Part shown: in pieces, positions 23,659 to 31,826 of the stretch | Position numbering within the stretch: the stretch's first letter is position 1 | Layout of the letters: each line of letters begins with the position of its first letter | Program-made: the position numbers and the translations under genes | DNA from: an uncultured Eubacteriales bacterium | GTDB lineage: Bacteria; Bacillota; Clostridia; Oscillospirales; Acutalibacteraceae | DNA length: 46,883 bases | Assembly (NCBI GenBank): GCA_900315875.1 | Contig: ONAX01000021.1 | Location: 1-46,883 of the forward strand | Direction: 5' to 3' | The notes under the pieces: generated by a model | What the model was told of the DNA's origin: nothing | What the model saw: only the letters and a program-made list of their open reading frames with translations | Database searches by the model: none

Positions 23659-24757
23659 ATGAATAATAATCCGGATACAAAAGATAAATCAGGGAATAAC
23701 GATTTTTCTGATATTCCCGCAGAAGAGCTTCCTCCGGTAGAAAGCTGCATAATGCTTTCAGAGATGGATCAGGATAATTACGTGAAACCTGTGAGGATGT
23801 ATTACGAATCGGACACAAAGCAGACCTCCGCCAGCTCGCTTGCAGTGCTATTTGGATTTATCCTTACCTGTCTTTTTGCAGGTGTGATTCTGACACTGTG
23901 GAGAGCTTTCAATCCATACGGTTTTTTTTATTTTTCGCTGTATAAAGCGCCGCTCGGAAATCTGGCTTTCGGACTACATACGTCTGATTATCTTTACGGC
24001 TGCGGTGCTGGGCATAATGGGTCTGACCTATGTGATAGTACCGCCCTTAAAGCTGCTGTTCATCCCTTTGTCTGTGGTTGCTCTGGTGCTGGGAATCTTT
24101 TTGCTGAAGGGATTTGAACAGCGCGTATATGACCTGCTGACTTTATACATGATAGTTCTATTTATTGTGTTTCTGTTTTTTATGTCGTTCAAGGTATTTT
24201 TTACGGTCACAGTCTACAATGAAATTGACTATAACGCCCAATTATACTGTTTGCAGGGCAATGTTCCGGTGCAGTACAAGAATTACGACCACTATCGCGA
24301 AGAAAAACTTATATATGACGATTCGGATGAAGGTATAGGTATGTATGACTATAATGTGTATAATACCACGATTTTTGAAACAAAGCATGGTGTAGATACA
24401 TTCTTCGATACGTTTGAAGAGGAGTACAAAGATATAAATAGCGAATCCCCTGTTTCGCGTCAGATAAGCGCCGATATGCGCAGGCTTATGGAGCCTGCGC
24501 TGCAGAAATATGATGACGGATTCTTCAGGAATAACATCGTAATAATGATGCCGGAATATTTTCACGGAAATATCGGTAATTATCGTCTTCCGGTCATCTA
24601 TTCCGACCTAACAACGGGTGATTTGTCAGTTAATGTTAAGGCAGACCTACGTGATGATACACCAAATAACGGTATCTGCTTTATTCTTGTCGAGATTCCG
24701 AAAAATAAATTGGATTTTGATCTTATTTCGCACCTGAACCAGTCAATCAGCATTTAA
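23659..24757 (+). pseudogene. paralogous membrane protein, frameshift in a T-run
   Basis: The ATG at 23659 opens an acidic N-terminus (ELPPVESCIMLSEMDQDNYV), a first membrane helix (SLAVLFGFILTCLFAGVIL) and then loses the frame at an eight-T run (about 23932-23939). Skipping one T gives IFRCIKRRSEIWLSDYIRLI and continues through three more helices into a soluble domain ending at 24757, with YDDGFFRNN and NGICFILVEIPKNKL shared with the gene upstream. The T-run length, seven or eight, decides whether this gene is intact, so sequencing error or slippage must be considered. Function unknown. It lies 15 bases after the other paralogue. Confidence 0.65.
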
Positions 24758-24792
24758 GATTGAAAAATCGGCAATATATTTGTATTCTGTAC

Positions 24793-24821
24793 TTGAAGTA
24801 TGGAGAAAAAAATGGTAAAAT
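24793..24821 (+). promoter_or_regulatory. glyQS promoter
   Basis: TTGAAG (24793-24798), 17 bases, TAAAAT (24816-24821), extended -10 TGG. Only 36 bases separate it from the start codon, so there is no room for a T-box leader. Confidence 0.6.
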
Positions 24822-24857
24822 CAGTATATCTGATAATAAAATGTTGGAGGAATAGAA

Positions 24858-26234
24858 ATGAATAATACCGAAAAGAATCTTGATACCATCAAGGCGCTGT
24901 GTACTAACAGAGGCTTTGTATATCCCGGCTCCGAGATTTACGGCGGACTTGCCAATACATGGGATTACGGTCCTCTTGGCGCAGCACTGAAAAATAATAT
25001 CAAGAATGCATGGCTCAAAAAGTTTGTGCAGGAGAACAAATACAATGTCGGTCTGGATGCAGCTATTCTTATGAATCCCCAGACATGGGTCGCTTCCGGT
25101 CATCTCGGCGGTTTTTCCGATCCGCTGATGGACTGTAAGGAGTGTAAGACACGCCATAGAGCAGATAACCTTATCGAGGAATTCGACGGTACAAACGTTG
25201 CCGGCTGGACCAATGAACAGCTTGCAGGCTATATCGAGGAGCACCACATTCCCTGTCCCAACTGTGGCAAGCACAATTTTACTGAAATACGCCAGTTTAA
25301 CCTGATGTTCAAGACCTTCCAGGGCGTTACTGAGGACAGCAAGGATACACTCTATCTCCGTCCGGAAACAGCTCAGGGTATTTTCGTAAACTTTGCAAAT
25401 ATTCAGCGCACAACAAGAAAGAAGGTTCCCTTCGGCGTTGCTCAGATTGGTAAGTCATTCAGAAACGAGATTACTCCCGGAAAGTTCATCTTCCGTGTTC
25501 GTGAATTCGAGCAGATGGAGCTTGAATTCTTCTGCAAGCCCGGCACCGACCTTGAATGGTTCAGCTATTGGAGAGGCTTCTGCCGCGACTGGCTTTACAG
25601 CCTTGGAATCAAGGAAGAAAATCTCAGACTGCGTGACCATGACCCGGAGGAGCTTTGCTTCTATTCAAAGGCTACCACAGACTTTGAGTACCTCTTCCCA
25701 TTCGGCTGGGGCGAGCTGTGGGGCGTTGCTGACAGAACCGACTACGACCTTACCCAGCACATCAACACCAGCGGAAAGAGTCTGGAATACTTCGACCCGA
25801 CCACAAACGAGAAGTACATTCCCTATGTTATCGAGCCGTCACTCGGTGTTGAAAGACTGTTCCTTGCCGTTATGTGCGAAGCATATGACGAGGAAAAAAT
25901 TGATGAAAAGGATACAAGAATTGTTCTGCATTTCCATCCGGCACTCGCACCCTTCAAGGCTGCTGTACTGCCGCTTTCAAAGAAGCTCTCCGAGCAGGCT
26001 GAAAAGGTATTTGCAGAGCTTTCAGAGAAATTTATGGTTGACTTCGATGATGCAGGCTCTATCGGCAAGCGTTATCGCCGTCAGGATGAGATCGGTACAC
26101 CGTTCTGCATCACTTACGACTTTGACAGCATTGAGGACGGCTGTGTAACTGTGCGCGACCGTGATACAATGGCTCAGGAAAGAATTGCTATTGATAAGCT
26201 CAGCGACTATCTTGCAGAAAAAGTGAAATTCTGA
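24858..26234 (+). CDS. glyQS: glycyl-tRNA synthetase (dimeric, single-chain type)
   Basis: 458 aa. Class II signatures: ICTNRGF-like start with [20 protein letters not shown], motif 2 region [30 protein letters not shown], and motif 3 [16 protein letters not shown] zinc-binding pair is visible in CKECKTRH and CPNCGKH. The C-terminal anticodon-binding domain runs from about residue 360 ([14 protein letters not shown] to [15 protein letters not shown]). It charges tRNA-Gly in the cytoplasm. It is the alpha2 type used by many Firmicutes and not the alpha2beta2 type. Ribosome binding site TTGGAGG; own promoter. Confidence 0.96.
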   Translation: MNNTEKNLDTIKALCTNRGFVYPGSEIYGGLANTWDYGPLGAALKNNIKNAWLKKFVQENKYNVGLDAAILMNPQTWVASGHLGGFSDPLMDCKECKTRHRADNLIEEFDGTNVAGWTNEQLAGYIEEHHIPCPNCGKHNFTEIRQFNLMFKTFQGVTEDSKDTLYLRPETAQGIFVNFANIQRTTRKKVPFGVAQIGKSFRNEITPGKFIFRVREFEQMELEFFCKPGTDLEWFSYWRGFCRDWLYSLGIKEENLRLRDHDPEELCFYSKATTDFEYLFPFGWGELWGVADRTDYDLTQHINTSGKSLEYFDPTTNEKYIPYVIEPSLGVERLFLAVMCEAYDEEKIDEKDTRIVLHFHPALAPFKAAVLPLSKKLSEQAEKVFAELSEKFMVDFDDAGSIGKRYRRQDEIGTPFCITYDFDSIEDGCVTVRDRDTMAQERIAIDKLSDYLAEKVKF

Positions 26235-26240
26235 TTTATG

Positions 26241-26268
26241 TGCCCGACTGCTTTCCCGCTGTCGGGCA
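26241..26268 (+). terminator. hairpin after glyQS
   Basis: TGCCCGAC (26241-26248) and GTCGGGCA (26261-26268) are exact complements with a 12-base loop. The T-run is missing, so termination may be incomplete. Confidence 0.5.
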
Positions 26269-26315
26269 TAATGATATTAAAATGAATGTTGAGTCAACAA
26301 ATCCTGCAATAATGA

Positions 26316-26344
26316 TTGACAGCAGAATTCATAAGTACTATAAT
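26316..26344 (+). promoter_or_regulatory. ilvE promoter
   Basis: TTGACA (26316-26321), 17 bases, TATAAT (26339-26344): a full consensus promoter 35 bases before the start codon. Confidence 0.8.
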
Positions 26345-26379
26345 AATACTGTATTCATAATTGAAAGGAAGTCCTTAAA

Positions 26380-27405
26380 ATGGAAAAGAAAAACATTGAT
26401 TGGTCAGGCCTCGGCTTCGGTTATATCAAAACCGACAAGCGCTTTGTTTCAACATATAAAAACGGTGCTTGGGACGAAGGCGCTTTAATCGATGATGATA
26501 TGATCACCATGAGCGAATGTGCCTGCGTTCTGCAGTATGCCCAGACTATTTTTGAGGGTCTTAAGGCTTACACTACTGTTGATGGTCACATAGTTATTTT
26601 CCGTCCCGACCTTAACGCTGAAAGACTTGCGAATTCCGCAAGAAGAATGGAAATGCCTGTATTCCCTGAGGATAAGTTCATTGATGCTGTAGTTCAGACT
26701 GTAAAGGCAAATGATGCTTTTGTTCCTCCTTACGGTACGGGTGCAACGCTGTATGTACGCCCGTATATGTTCGGAATTAACCCTGTAATCGGTGTTAAGC
26801 CGGCTGACGAATTCCAGTTCAGAGTATTCACAACTCCGGTTGGCCCCTACTTCAAGGGCGGTGCAAAACCGATAGTAATTAAGGTAAGCGATTTTGACAG
26901 AGCAGCTCCGAACGGCACAGGCTTTATCAAGGCTGGTCTTAACTACGCAATGAGCCTGCATGCAATCGTAACAGCTCACGAAGAGGGCTTTGCAGAGAAT
27001 ATGTATCTTGACGCAAAAACACGCACCAAGGTTGAGGAAACCGGCGGCGCTAACTTCCTGTTCGTTACTAAGGACGGTAAGGTTGTAACTCCGAAGTCCA
27101 ACAGCATTCTTCCCTCTATTACAAGACGTTCACTGATGTATGTTGCAAAGGAATATCTCGGACTTGAGGTTGAGGAACGCGAGGTTTACTTTGACGAGCT
27201 TGGCGATTTCGCAGAGTGCGGTCTTTGCGGTACTGCCGCTGTTATCTCTCCGGTCGGCATGATAAACGACCACGGCAGAGAGATTGCATTCCCCAGTGGT
27301 ATGGACGAGATGGGTCCTGTTACCAGGAAGCTGTATGATACCCTTACAGGTATTCAGATGGGCAAGCTTGAGGCTCCCGAGGGCTGGATCAAGGTAATCG
27401 AATAA
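26380..27405 (+). CDS. ilvE: branched-chain amino acid aminotransferase
   Basis: 341 aa, class IV PLP aminotransferase of the long BCAT type: FGYIKTDKRFVSTYKNGAWD near the start, CAVLQYAQ-like QYAQTIFEGLKAYTT, RPDLNAERLANSARRM, LYVRPYMFG, the PLP lysine in GFIKAGLNYAMSLHA, VEETGGANFLFV, and ECGLCGTAAVISPVG near the end. It transfers the amino group between glutamate and the keto acids of leucine, isoleucine and valine. It is monocistronic, with a consensus promoter and a strong terminator, and GAAAGGAAG before the ATG. Confidence 0.95.
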   Translation: MEKKNIDWSGLGFGYIKTDKRFVSTYKNGAWDEGALIDDDMITMSECACVLQYAQTIFEGLKAYTTVDGHIVIFRPDLNAERLANSARRMEMPVFPEDKFIDAVVQTVKANDAFVPPYGTGATLYVRPYMFGINPVIGVKPADEFQFRVFTTPVGPYFKGGAKPIVIKVSDFDRAAPNGTGFIKAGLNYAMSLHAIVTAHEEGFAENMYLDAKTRTKVEETGGANFLFVTKDGKVVTPKSNSILPSITRRSLMYVAKEYLGLEVEEREVYFDELGDFAECGLCGTAAVISPVGMINDHGREIAFPSGMDEMGPVTRKLYDTLTGIQMGKLEAPEGWIKVIE

Positions 27406-27420
27406 TAATATTGAGTTATG

Positions 27421-27451
27421 CTGTCGCAGATTATTTCTGCGGCAGTTTTTT
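27421..27451 (+). terminator. ilvE terminator
   Basis: CTGTCGCAGA (27421-27430) pairs with TCTGCGGCAG (27436-27445), with one T-G pair, followed by six T. Confidence 0.85.
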
Positions 27452-27464
27452 ATTACTAAATGAA

Positions 27465-27492
27465 AAAAGTTGACCATAAAAGGTCAACTTTT
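27465..27492. terminator. second, two-way terminator hairpin
   Basis: AAAAGTTGACC (27465-27475) and GGTCAACTTTT (27482-27492) are exact 11-base complements with a 6-base loop. On the minus strand a T-run of six ends the stem, so it can serve the small gene at 27632. The next 140 bases up to that gene hold nothing recognisable. Confidence 0.7.
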
Positions 27493-27631
27493 ATAAAACG
27501 TTCATAGTTTGTTTACAAATAGCAGAATAGCAGTATTCACCGGCAGTGATTTCAGCTGTATCTTAACATACGGCAAAATAAGCCTACCTCCCCCATCTAG
27601 ATGAGATAAGTGACTGTCAGCAAAGATATAA

Positions 27632-27817
27632 TTATTTCTTATCGCCCTTCTTTTTCCTAACGTACTCAAGGTATTCGTTGGGATTGGTGTAAAGCTGATT
27701 AAGCAGAGCCTTCATACCCATGCTTGATGCCAGAGAGCTGACTTCACCTATTTTTTCCAGATCACATTTATCCAGTTTGATAATTTTGTCAGCCTGCATT
27801 TTTGCGATAAGATTCAT
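27632..27817 (-). CDS. hypothetical small protein, 61 aa
   Basis: No family is recognised. It starts MNLIAKMQADKIIKLDKCDL, continues with LEKIGEVSSLASSMGMKALLNQLYTNPNEYLEY, and ends in a lysine-rich VRKKKGDKK tail; it appears soluble and helical. The ATG ending at 27817 is chosen because TTGGAG lies just upstream; a TTG at 27832 is that box itself. It is a single gene with a terminator hairpin at 27465-27492 and no obvious partner. Confidence 0.6.
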   Translation of the reverse strand: MNLIAKMQADKIIKLDKCDLEKIGEVSSLASSMGMKALLNQLYTNPNEYLEYVRKKKGDKK

Positions 27818-27970
27818 AAAAAACATCTCCAATATGAAAAAATAATTAATCGATATAGTGTTCCGGATAAAACAGGTAATGAATCCGGTATGATTACAAT
27901 GATAAAGGATTGAATAAAAAACTGTGGTGTGATGACAGGCTATAATTTAGCGGAATTTACTGTCATACCC

Positions 27971-27999
27971 TTGAATAATTAAATGGTTTATGCTAAGAT
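27971..27999 (+). promoter_or_regulatory. mscL promoter
   Basis: TTGAAT (27971-27976), 17 bases, TAAGAT (27994-27999) with extended TG, 35 bases before the start codon. Confidence 0.65.
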
Positions 28000-28034
28000 A
28001 TATATATAATTTTATTTCATGGAGGTAGAAAAAT

Positions 28035-28544
28035 ATGGGAAAATTAATGAGTGAATTCAAGGAATTTGTCATGCGCGGTAACGTGATGGATCTGGCAGTC
28101 GGTGTTATCATCGGCGGAGCTTTCAGCTCTATCGTTACATCTCTTTGTAACGACGTTATCATGCCGGGTGTAAGCTGGCTCGTAGCTACCGTATCAGGCA
28201 TGGATCTGACGAACGAGGCAGGTCAGCTTGATTTTACAAAGGTAACGTCTGCACTGAACATCGGACCGATCAGTCTCGGAAACTTCGCAGCAGCTATTAT
28301 TAACTTCCTTATCATGGCAATTATCATTTTCATTATGGTTAAGGCAGTTAATAAGCTTATGTCCCTTCCCAAGGCTCTCAAGAAGACCAAGGAAGAGGAA
28401 GCTGAACCGACAACCAAGGAATGCCCCTTCTGCTGCAGCGAGATCAACATCAAGGCTACACGCTGCCCCCAGTGTACTGCAGTACTTGAAATTGCAGCTG
28501 AGGCTCTTGCAGAGGAGGATAAGAAGGATACAAAGAAGAAATAA
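28035..28544 (+). CDS. mscL: large-conductance mechanosensitive channel with zinc-ribbon tail
   Basis: 169 aa. The start (KEFVMRGNVMDLAVGVIIGG, AFSSIVTSL) is the MscL amphipathic helix and first membrane helix; the second is NFLIMAIIIFIMVKAVNKL. It forms the pentameric pore that opens under membrane tension and releases solutes in osmotic downshock. Ordinary MscL has about 130-150 residues; here a C-terminal extension contains CPFCCSEINIKATRCPQC, a CxxC...CxxC zinc ribbon, in the cytoplasm. That tail occurs in some Clostridia and could sense metal or redox state, which is inference. GGAGG precedes the ATG. Confidence 0.93.
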   Translation: MGKLMSEFKEFVMRGNVMDLAVGVIIGGAFSSIVTSLCNDVIMPGVSWLVATVSGMDLTNEAGQLDFTKVTSALNIGPISLGNFAAAIINFLIMAIIIFIMVKAVNKLMSLPKALKKTKEEEAEPTTKECPFCCSEINIKATRCPQCTAVLEIAAEALAEEDKKDTKKK

Positions 28545-28552
28545 TCCTTCTG

Positions 28553-28765
28553 CTACAGCTTAAAATCATCGGCGGTGAATTTCGGCAGGTCAGGCAATGC
28601 TTTCGGTTCTCTTTTCAGAGGATCGTAGGCGTAGCTCCGACAGGGGTTTCCGATTATGGAGCTTCCCCTTCGGCATGCCGGACGACCGCCGTTATTTTTT
28701 ACGTAATACCGGCAATATTCACAAGCAGGCGGGATATTTGTCCCGAAAAGCTTTCTTTTCCTCAT
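28553..28765 (-). CDS. hypothetical small cysteine-rich protein, 70 aa
   Basis: No family name is offered. Four cysteines are arranged C-x2-C (PACEYCRYY), then PACRRG and NPCRSYAYDP, a pattern suited to a zinc or iron-sulfur site. The rest is basic at the start (MRKRKLFG) and has a PDLPKFTADDFKL tail. GGAGGATA just before the ATG strongly supports translation. It converges on mscL with an 8-base gap and is transcribed away from pgeF. Confidence 0.7.
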   Translation of the reverse strand: MRKRKLFGTNIPPACEYCRYYVKNNGGRPACRRGSSIIGNPCRSYAYDPLKREPKALPDLPKFTADDFKL

Positions 28766-28881
28766 ATATTATCCTCCGTCATTATCTTCTTAATGTATTA
28801 TACTACATTTTTCTACAATAAGCAAATATTATATGTAATATTGTTGTGAGAAAATTTCTCTGTTGTATGAAAAAATAATAA

Positions 28882-28910
28882 TTGCAAATGCAACTGCAAT
28901 ATAGTACAAT
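28882..28910 (+). promoter_or_regulatory. pgeF promoter
   Basis: TTGCAA (28882-28887), 17 bases, TACAAT (28905-28910), 33 bases before the ATG at 28944. Confidence 0.6.
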
Positions 28911-28943
28911 ATAGCATGTAGTCTTTTTTACGAGGTGGTTGCG

Positions 28944-29783
28944 ATGATATTTAACAGCAAAAATACAAGCCTTAATTTTGTGGATGGGGTTGGCTTTCTG
29001 CAGTTTCCCATATTGAGCAATCTTGATTTTGTCAATCATGCCTTTTCTACGCGCATCGGCGGTGTCAGCAGGGATGAATTCAAATCAATGAACCTCAATT
29101 TTAAACGCGGCGATGATCCGCATCTTGTTACGGAGAATTACCGTATTTTCTGCAAGGCTGCAGGATTTGATTTCGATACCCTTATTAGTTCATCGCAGGA
29201 CCACAATACTAATGTGCGAGTTGTTACAAAAGCAGACTGCGGAATCGGGATAACCAGACCTCATGACATGCCAAGCGTTGATGCTCTTGTTACAAACGAG
29301 CCTGAAGTTACTCTTGTTACCCATTATGCGGACTGCACTCCCCTCTTCTTTGCTGATCCGGAAAAGCGCGTGATTGCGCTTGCTCATGCAGGCTGGAGAG
29401 GAACCGTTGCGAAAATCGGCGAAGCAGTTGTTGATAAAATGCAGGATGAATTTGGCTGCGACCCGACTGATATTATAGCCGTGGTAGGTCCTGCTATTGG
29501 TGCATGCTGCTACGAAGTAGACACTCCGGTTTACGAAGAATTCGCTTGTCTGACAGAGCTTAAGCCGGCATATTTCACACGGACCCTCGGACGCGGAAAA
29601 TACCTGATAGACCTGAAGGAAGTCAACAGGCGCATGCTGATGGAAGCAGGGCTTCTGAGTATTAACATTATGATAAGCGACGTTTGCACAAGGTGCAACA
29701 GCGGATTGTTGTATTCCCACAGGGCAAGCGGCGGAAAGCGCGGCGGTCTTGTTGCAATGATGTGCATCAGACCTGAAAACTAA
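28944..29783 (+). CDS. pgeF: PgeF/YfiH laccase-domain protein
   Basis: 279 aa, full length for the DUF152/multicopper polyphenol oxidase-like family. Signatures are HAFSTRIGGVS, QDHNTNV, VDALVTNEPEVTLVTHYADCTPLFFAD, LAHAGWRGTVAKI, VVGPAIGACCYEVD and CTRCNSGLLYSHRAS, which together hold the Cys and His metal ligands. Members act as peptidoglycan editing factors, as enzymes removing wrongly incorporated serine precursors in E. coli, and in vitro as purine nucleoside phosphorylases. The ATG at 28944 is chosen because the GTG at 28935 lies in GAGGTGG. It is monocistronic. Confidence 0.92.
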   Translation: MIFNSKNTSLNFVDGVGFLQFPILSNLDFVNHAFSTRIGGVSRDEFKSMNLNFKRGDDPHLVTENYRIFCKAAGFDFDTLISSSQDHNTNVRVVTKADCGIGITRPHDMPSVDALVTNEPEVTLVTHYADCTPLFFADPEKRVIALAHAGWRGTVAKIGEAVVDKMQDEFGCDPTDIIAVVGPAIGACCYEVDTPVYEEFACLTELKPAYFTRTLGRGKYLIDLKEVNRRMLMEAGLLSINIMISDVCTRCNSGLLYSHRASGGKRGGLVAMMCIRPEN

Positions 29784-29797
29784 ACAGAAAAAATTTC

Positions 29798-29819
29798 CCG
29801 GGCAGTTTGAACTGCCCGG
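29798..29819. terminator. bidirectional terminator
   Basis: CCGGGCAGTT (29798-29807) pairs with AACTGCCCGG (29810-29819). TTATTTAATT follows on the plus strand and TTTTTT is present on the minus strand, so it serves both pgeF and the convergent hexomutase. Confidence 0.8.
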
Positions 29820-29827
29820 TTATTTAA

Positions 29828-31813
29828 TTATTTATCGGCTTTTTTGGTAGTTTTTGCAGCTGTTGATTTTTTTGTTTCAGCCTTAGCAGCGGGCTTTTCT
29901 TCTACCTTAGCGGGAGCTGCTTTTTTGGGTACAGCTTTAGCAGCAGGCTTCTCTTCTACCTTAGCCGGAGCTGCTTTTTTAGGTTCAGCCTTTGCAGCAG
30001 GCTTCTCTTCTACCTTAGCCGGAGCTGCTTTTTTATGTTCAGCCTTTGTAGCAGGCTTCTCTTCTACCTTAGCCGGAGCTGCTTTTTTATGTTCAGCCTT
30101 TGCAGCAGGCTTCTCTTCCACCTTCGCGGGAGCTGCTTTTTTGGGTTCAGCCTTTGCAGCAGGCTTCTCTTCTACCTTAGCAGGAGCTGCTTTTTTAGGT
30201 TCGGCCTTTGCAGCAGGCTTCTCTTCTACCTTAGCCGGAGCTGCTTTTTTAGGTTCAGCCTTTGCAGCTTTCTTTACCTCTACAGGAACTGTTACCTTTG
30301 CACCCTTTTTGAAGGTATCAAGACCCTCGCATCCCTCAAGGAACGGAAGAAGCTTTGAATAGATCTTCTCAACGCCGCCCTTGCTGTCACTTTCAATATT
30401 CAACGGCATAATTGGATCATGAACGCTGAGTCTCAGCAGGAACCAGCCGTTTCCGTTTGTTTTATTGAAGGAAACGCGGATGCCCTCGTGATTATCGTCA
30501 GCTACGATAAAGGTTTTCTGCTCTTCTGCATATGCGCCAAGTGCCTTTATTACCTTTTCTCCGTATTCTCTGAAATCCTTTTCGGTTATCTTTATTCTGA
30601 TTTCCTTAGTTTCAACCGGCTCGGCAAGCTTCTCTACAAGAGCACCGAGCTTCTTGCCCTCGGCTCTGAGCTGAGCCATTTTTATTATGATTTTCGTAAC
30701 AAGATATGCGCCGTCGTCCAGGAAGTAATTTTCTCTCATAGCTGCGTGGCCTGAGGTCTCTATTGCAAGCGGGCAATTAACTCCCTTTGCATTCTGGGCA
30801 AGTGCCTCGTTAATAACGTTCTTATAGCCTCTCTTGAAGCGAAGGTGCTTGCCGCCAAGTTCCTTTTCGATAAATGTTTTCAGCCCATCAGATGTGATAG
30901 AATCCGTTACAACGGTTCCACCCTTATTGCCTTCGAGAGCGATTGCAGCAGCCATAGCAACAAGGCGGTTGCGGTTGATCTCCTTACCATCGGCGTCAAC
31001 AGCCCCCCCACGGTCAACGTCTGTATCGAATATAACACCGAGATCAGCTCCGGCTGCCTTTACTGCAGCGCAGACAGAAGCCATAGCTTCTTCGTTTTCG
31101 GGGTTCGGGATATGGTTCGGGAACATTCCGTCAGGCTCCAGGAACTGACTGCCGTTTACGTTTGCACCAAGTGCTTCCAGAACGTCAGTTGCGAAGAATC
31201 CGCCTGCACCATTTCCAGCGTCAACTACAATTTTGAAGCCCTTGAGAGGATGATCGTAATCACCCTGATCATTTACATCAGCCTTGATCTTTTCACGCAG
31301 AATAAAAGCGTAGCGGCTCATGAAATCACAGTCAACCCTCTTTCCAAAGCGGCTCTTTTCAGGCGTGTCGCCGTTTTGAGCATGCTCCAGAACAGCAATG
31401 ATGTCCTGATCGTCAAGACCGCCGTCACGGGTGAAGAATTTAAGACCGTTACGATAATAGGGATGGTGGCTTGCAGTTACCTGCAGAGCGCCGTCACAGC
31501 CAAGCTCTACAGTGGTCATGAACATTGCAGGAGTCGTAGCTAGGTCACAGTCAAGTACCTCTGCGCCTGCCTGTACCATAGCTGCAGCTGCAAGTCCGAG
31601 TATATGCTCGCCGGATATTCTTGAATCGCGTCCGACAGAAATTTTCAGCTCGGAAACGCTCTTTCCGGTTTTTTCGCTGAGCCAGAGAATAAAGCCGTTT
31701 ACCATTGCAGTAACAGCCTTATCGGTAAGGTTTACCTCATAGCCCTCTGCTTCAACGGCAACGCCGCGGATATCGGTACCGCTTTTGAATTGTTTCCAGA
31801 AATCATTAAGCAT
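29828..31813 (-). CDS. phosphomannomutase/phosphoglucomutase-type enzyme with H1-like tail
   Basis: 661 aa. Residues 1-505 are a four-domain alpha-D-phosphohexomutase: GTDIRG near 12-17, the phosphoserine loop VTASHHPYY with S115, the Mg site DTDVDRGG at 263-270, ETSGHAAMREN for sugar contact, and a C-terminal RLSVHDP where the family usually has RxSxTEP. The active loop is TASHHP where TASHNP is usual. It should isomerise hexose or hexosamine 1- and 6-phosphates. Residues about 515-661 are a Lys/Ala/Pro tail of seven 18-residue repeats, like histone H1 or AlgP, expected to bind nucleic acid or polyanions. AAAGGAG precedes the ATG. The gene follows the membrane-protein gene by 13 bases in one operon. 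Confidence 0.88.
   Translation of the reverse strand: MLNDFWKQFKSGTDIRGVAVEAEGYEVNLTDKAVTAMVNGFILWLSEKTGKSVSELKISVGRDSRISGEHILGLAAAAMVQAGAEVLDCDLATTPAMFMTTVELGCDGALQVTASHHPYYRNGLKFFTRDGGLDDQDIIAVLEHAQNGDTPEKSRFGKRVDCDFMSRYAFILREKIKADVNDQGDYDHPLKGFKIVVDAGNGAGGFFATDVLEALGANVNGSQFLEPDGMFPNHIPNPENEEAMASVCAAVKAAGADLGVIFDTDVDRGGAVDADGKEINRNRLVAMAAAIALEGNKGGTVVTDSITSDGLKTFIEKELGGKHLRFKRGYKNVINEALAQNAKGVNCPLAIETSGHAAMRENYFLDDGAYLVTKIIIKMAQLRAEGKKLGALVEKLAEPVETKEIRIKITEKDFREYGEKVIKALGAYAEEQKTFIVADDNHEGIRVSFNKTNGNGWFLLRLSVHDPIMPLNIESDSKGGVEKIYSKLLPFLEGCEGLDTFKKGAKVTVPVEVKKAAKAEPKKAAPAKVEEKPAAKAEPKKAAPAKVEEKPAAKAEPKKAAPAKVEEKPAAKAEHKKAAPAKVEEKPATKAEHKKAAPAKVEEKPAAKAEPKKAAPAKVEEKPAAKAVPKKAAPAKVEEKPAAKAETKKSTAAKTTKKADK
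29888..30267 (-). repeat. 54-base tandem repeat, seven copies, in the hexomutase gene
   Basis: Seven units of 54 bases encode the 18-residue repeat AKAEPKKAAPAKVEEKPA. The units differ by a few changes (EP, EH, VP; one AT for AA). Boundaries are approximate. High identity between units makes copy-number change likely. Confidence 0.8.
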
Positions 31814-31826
31814 GTTTCATTCTCCT

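Noticed and set aside
24760..24857. T-box leader for glyQS
   Set aside because: The promoter lies only 36 bases before the start codon and no T-box motif (GGTGG...) or terminator is present. The same holds for ilvE.
29844..30362. Long plus-strand frame rich in Ala, Gly and Phe opposite the hexomutase tail
   Set aside because: It is the antisense reading of the 54-base repeats; it has no ribosome binding site and the minus-strand gene explains the sequence.
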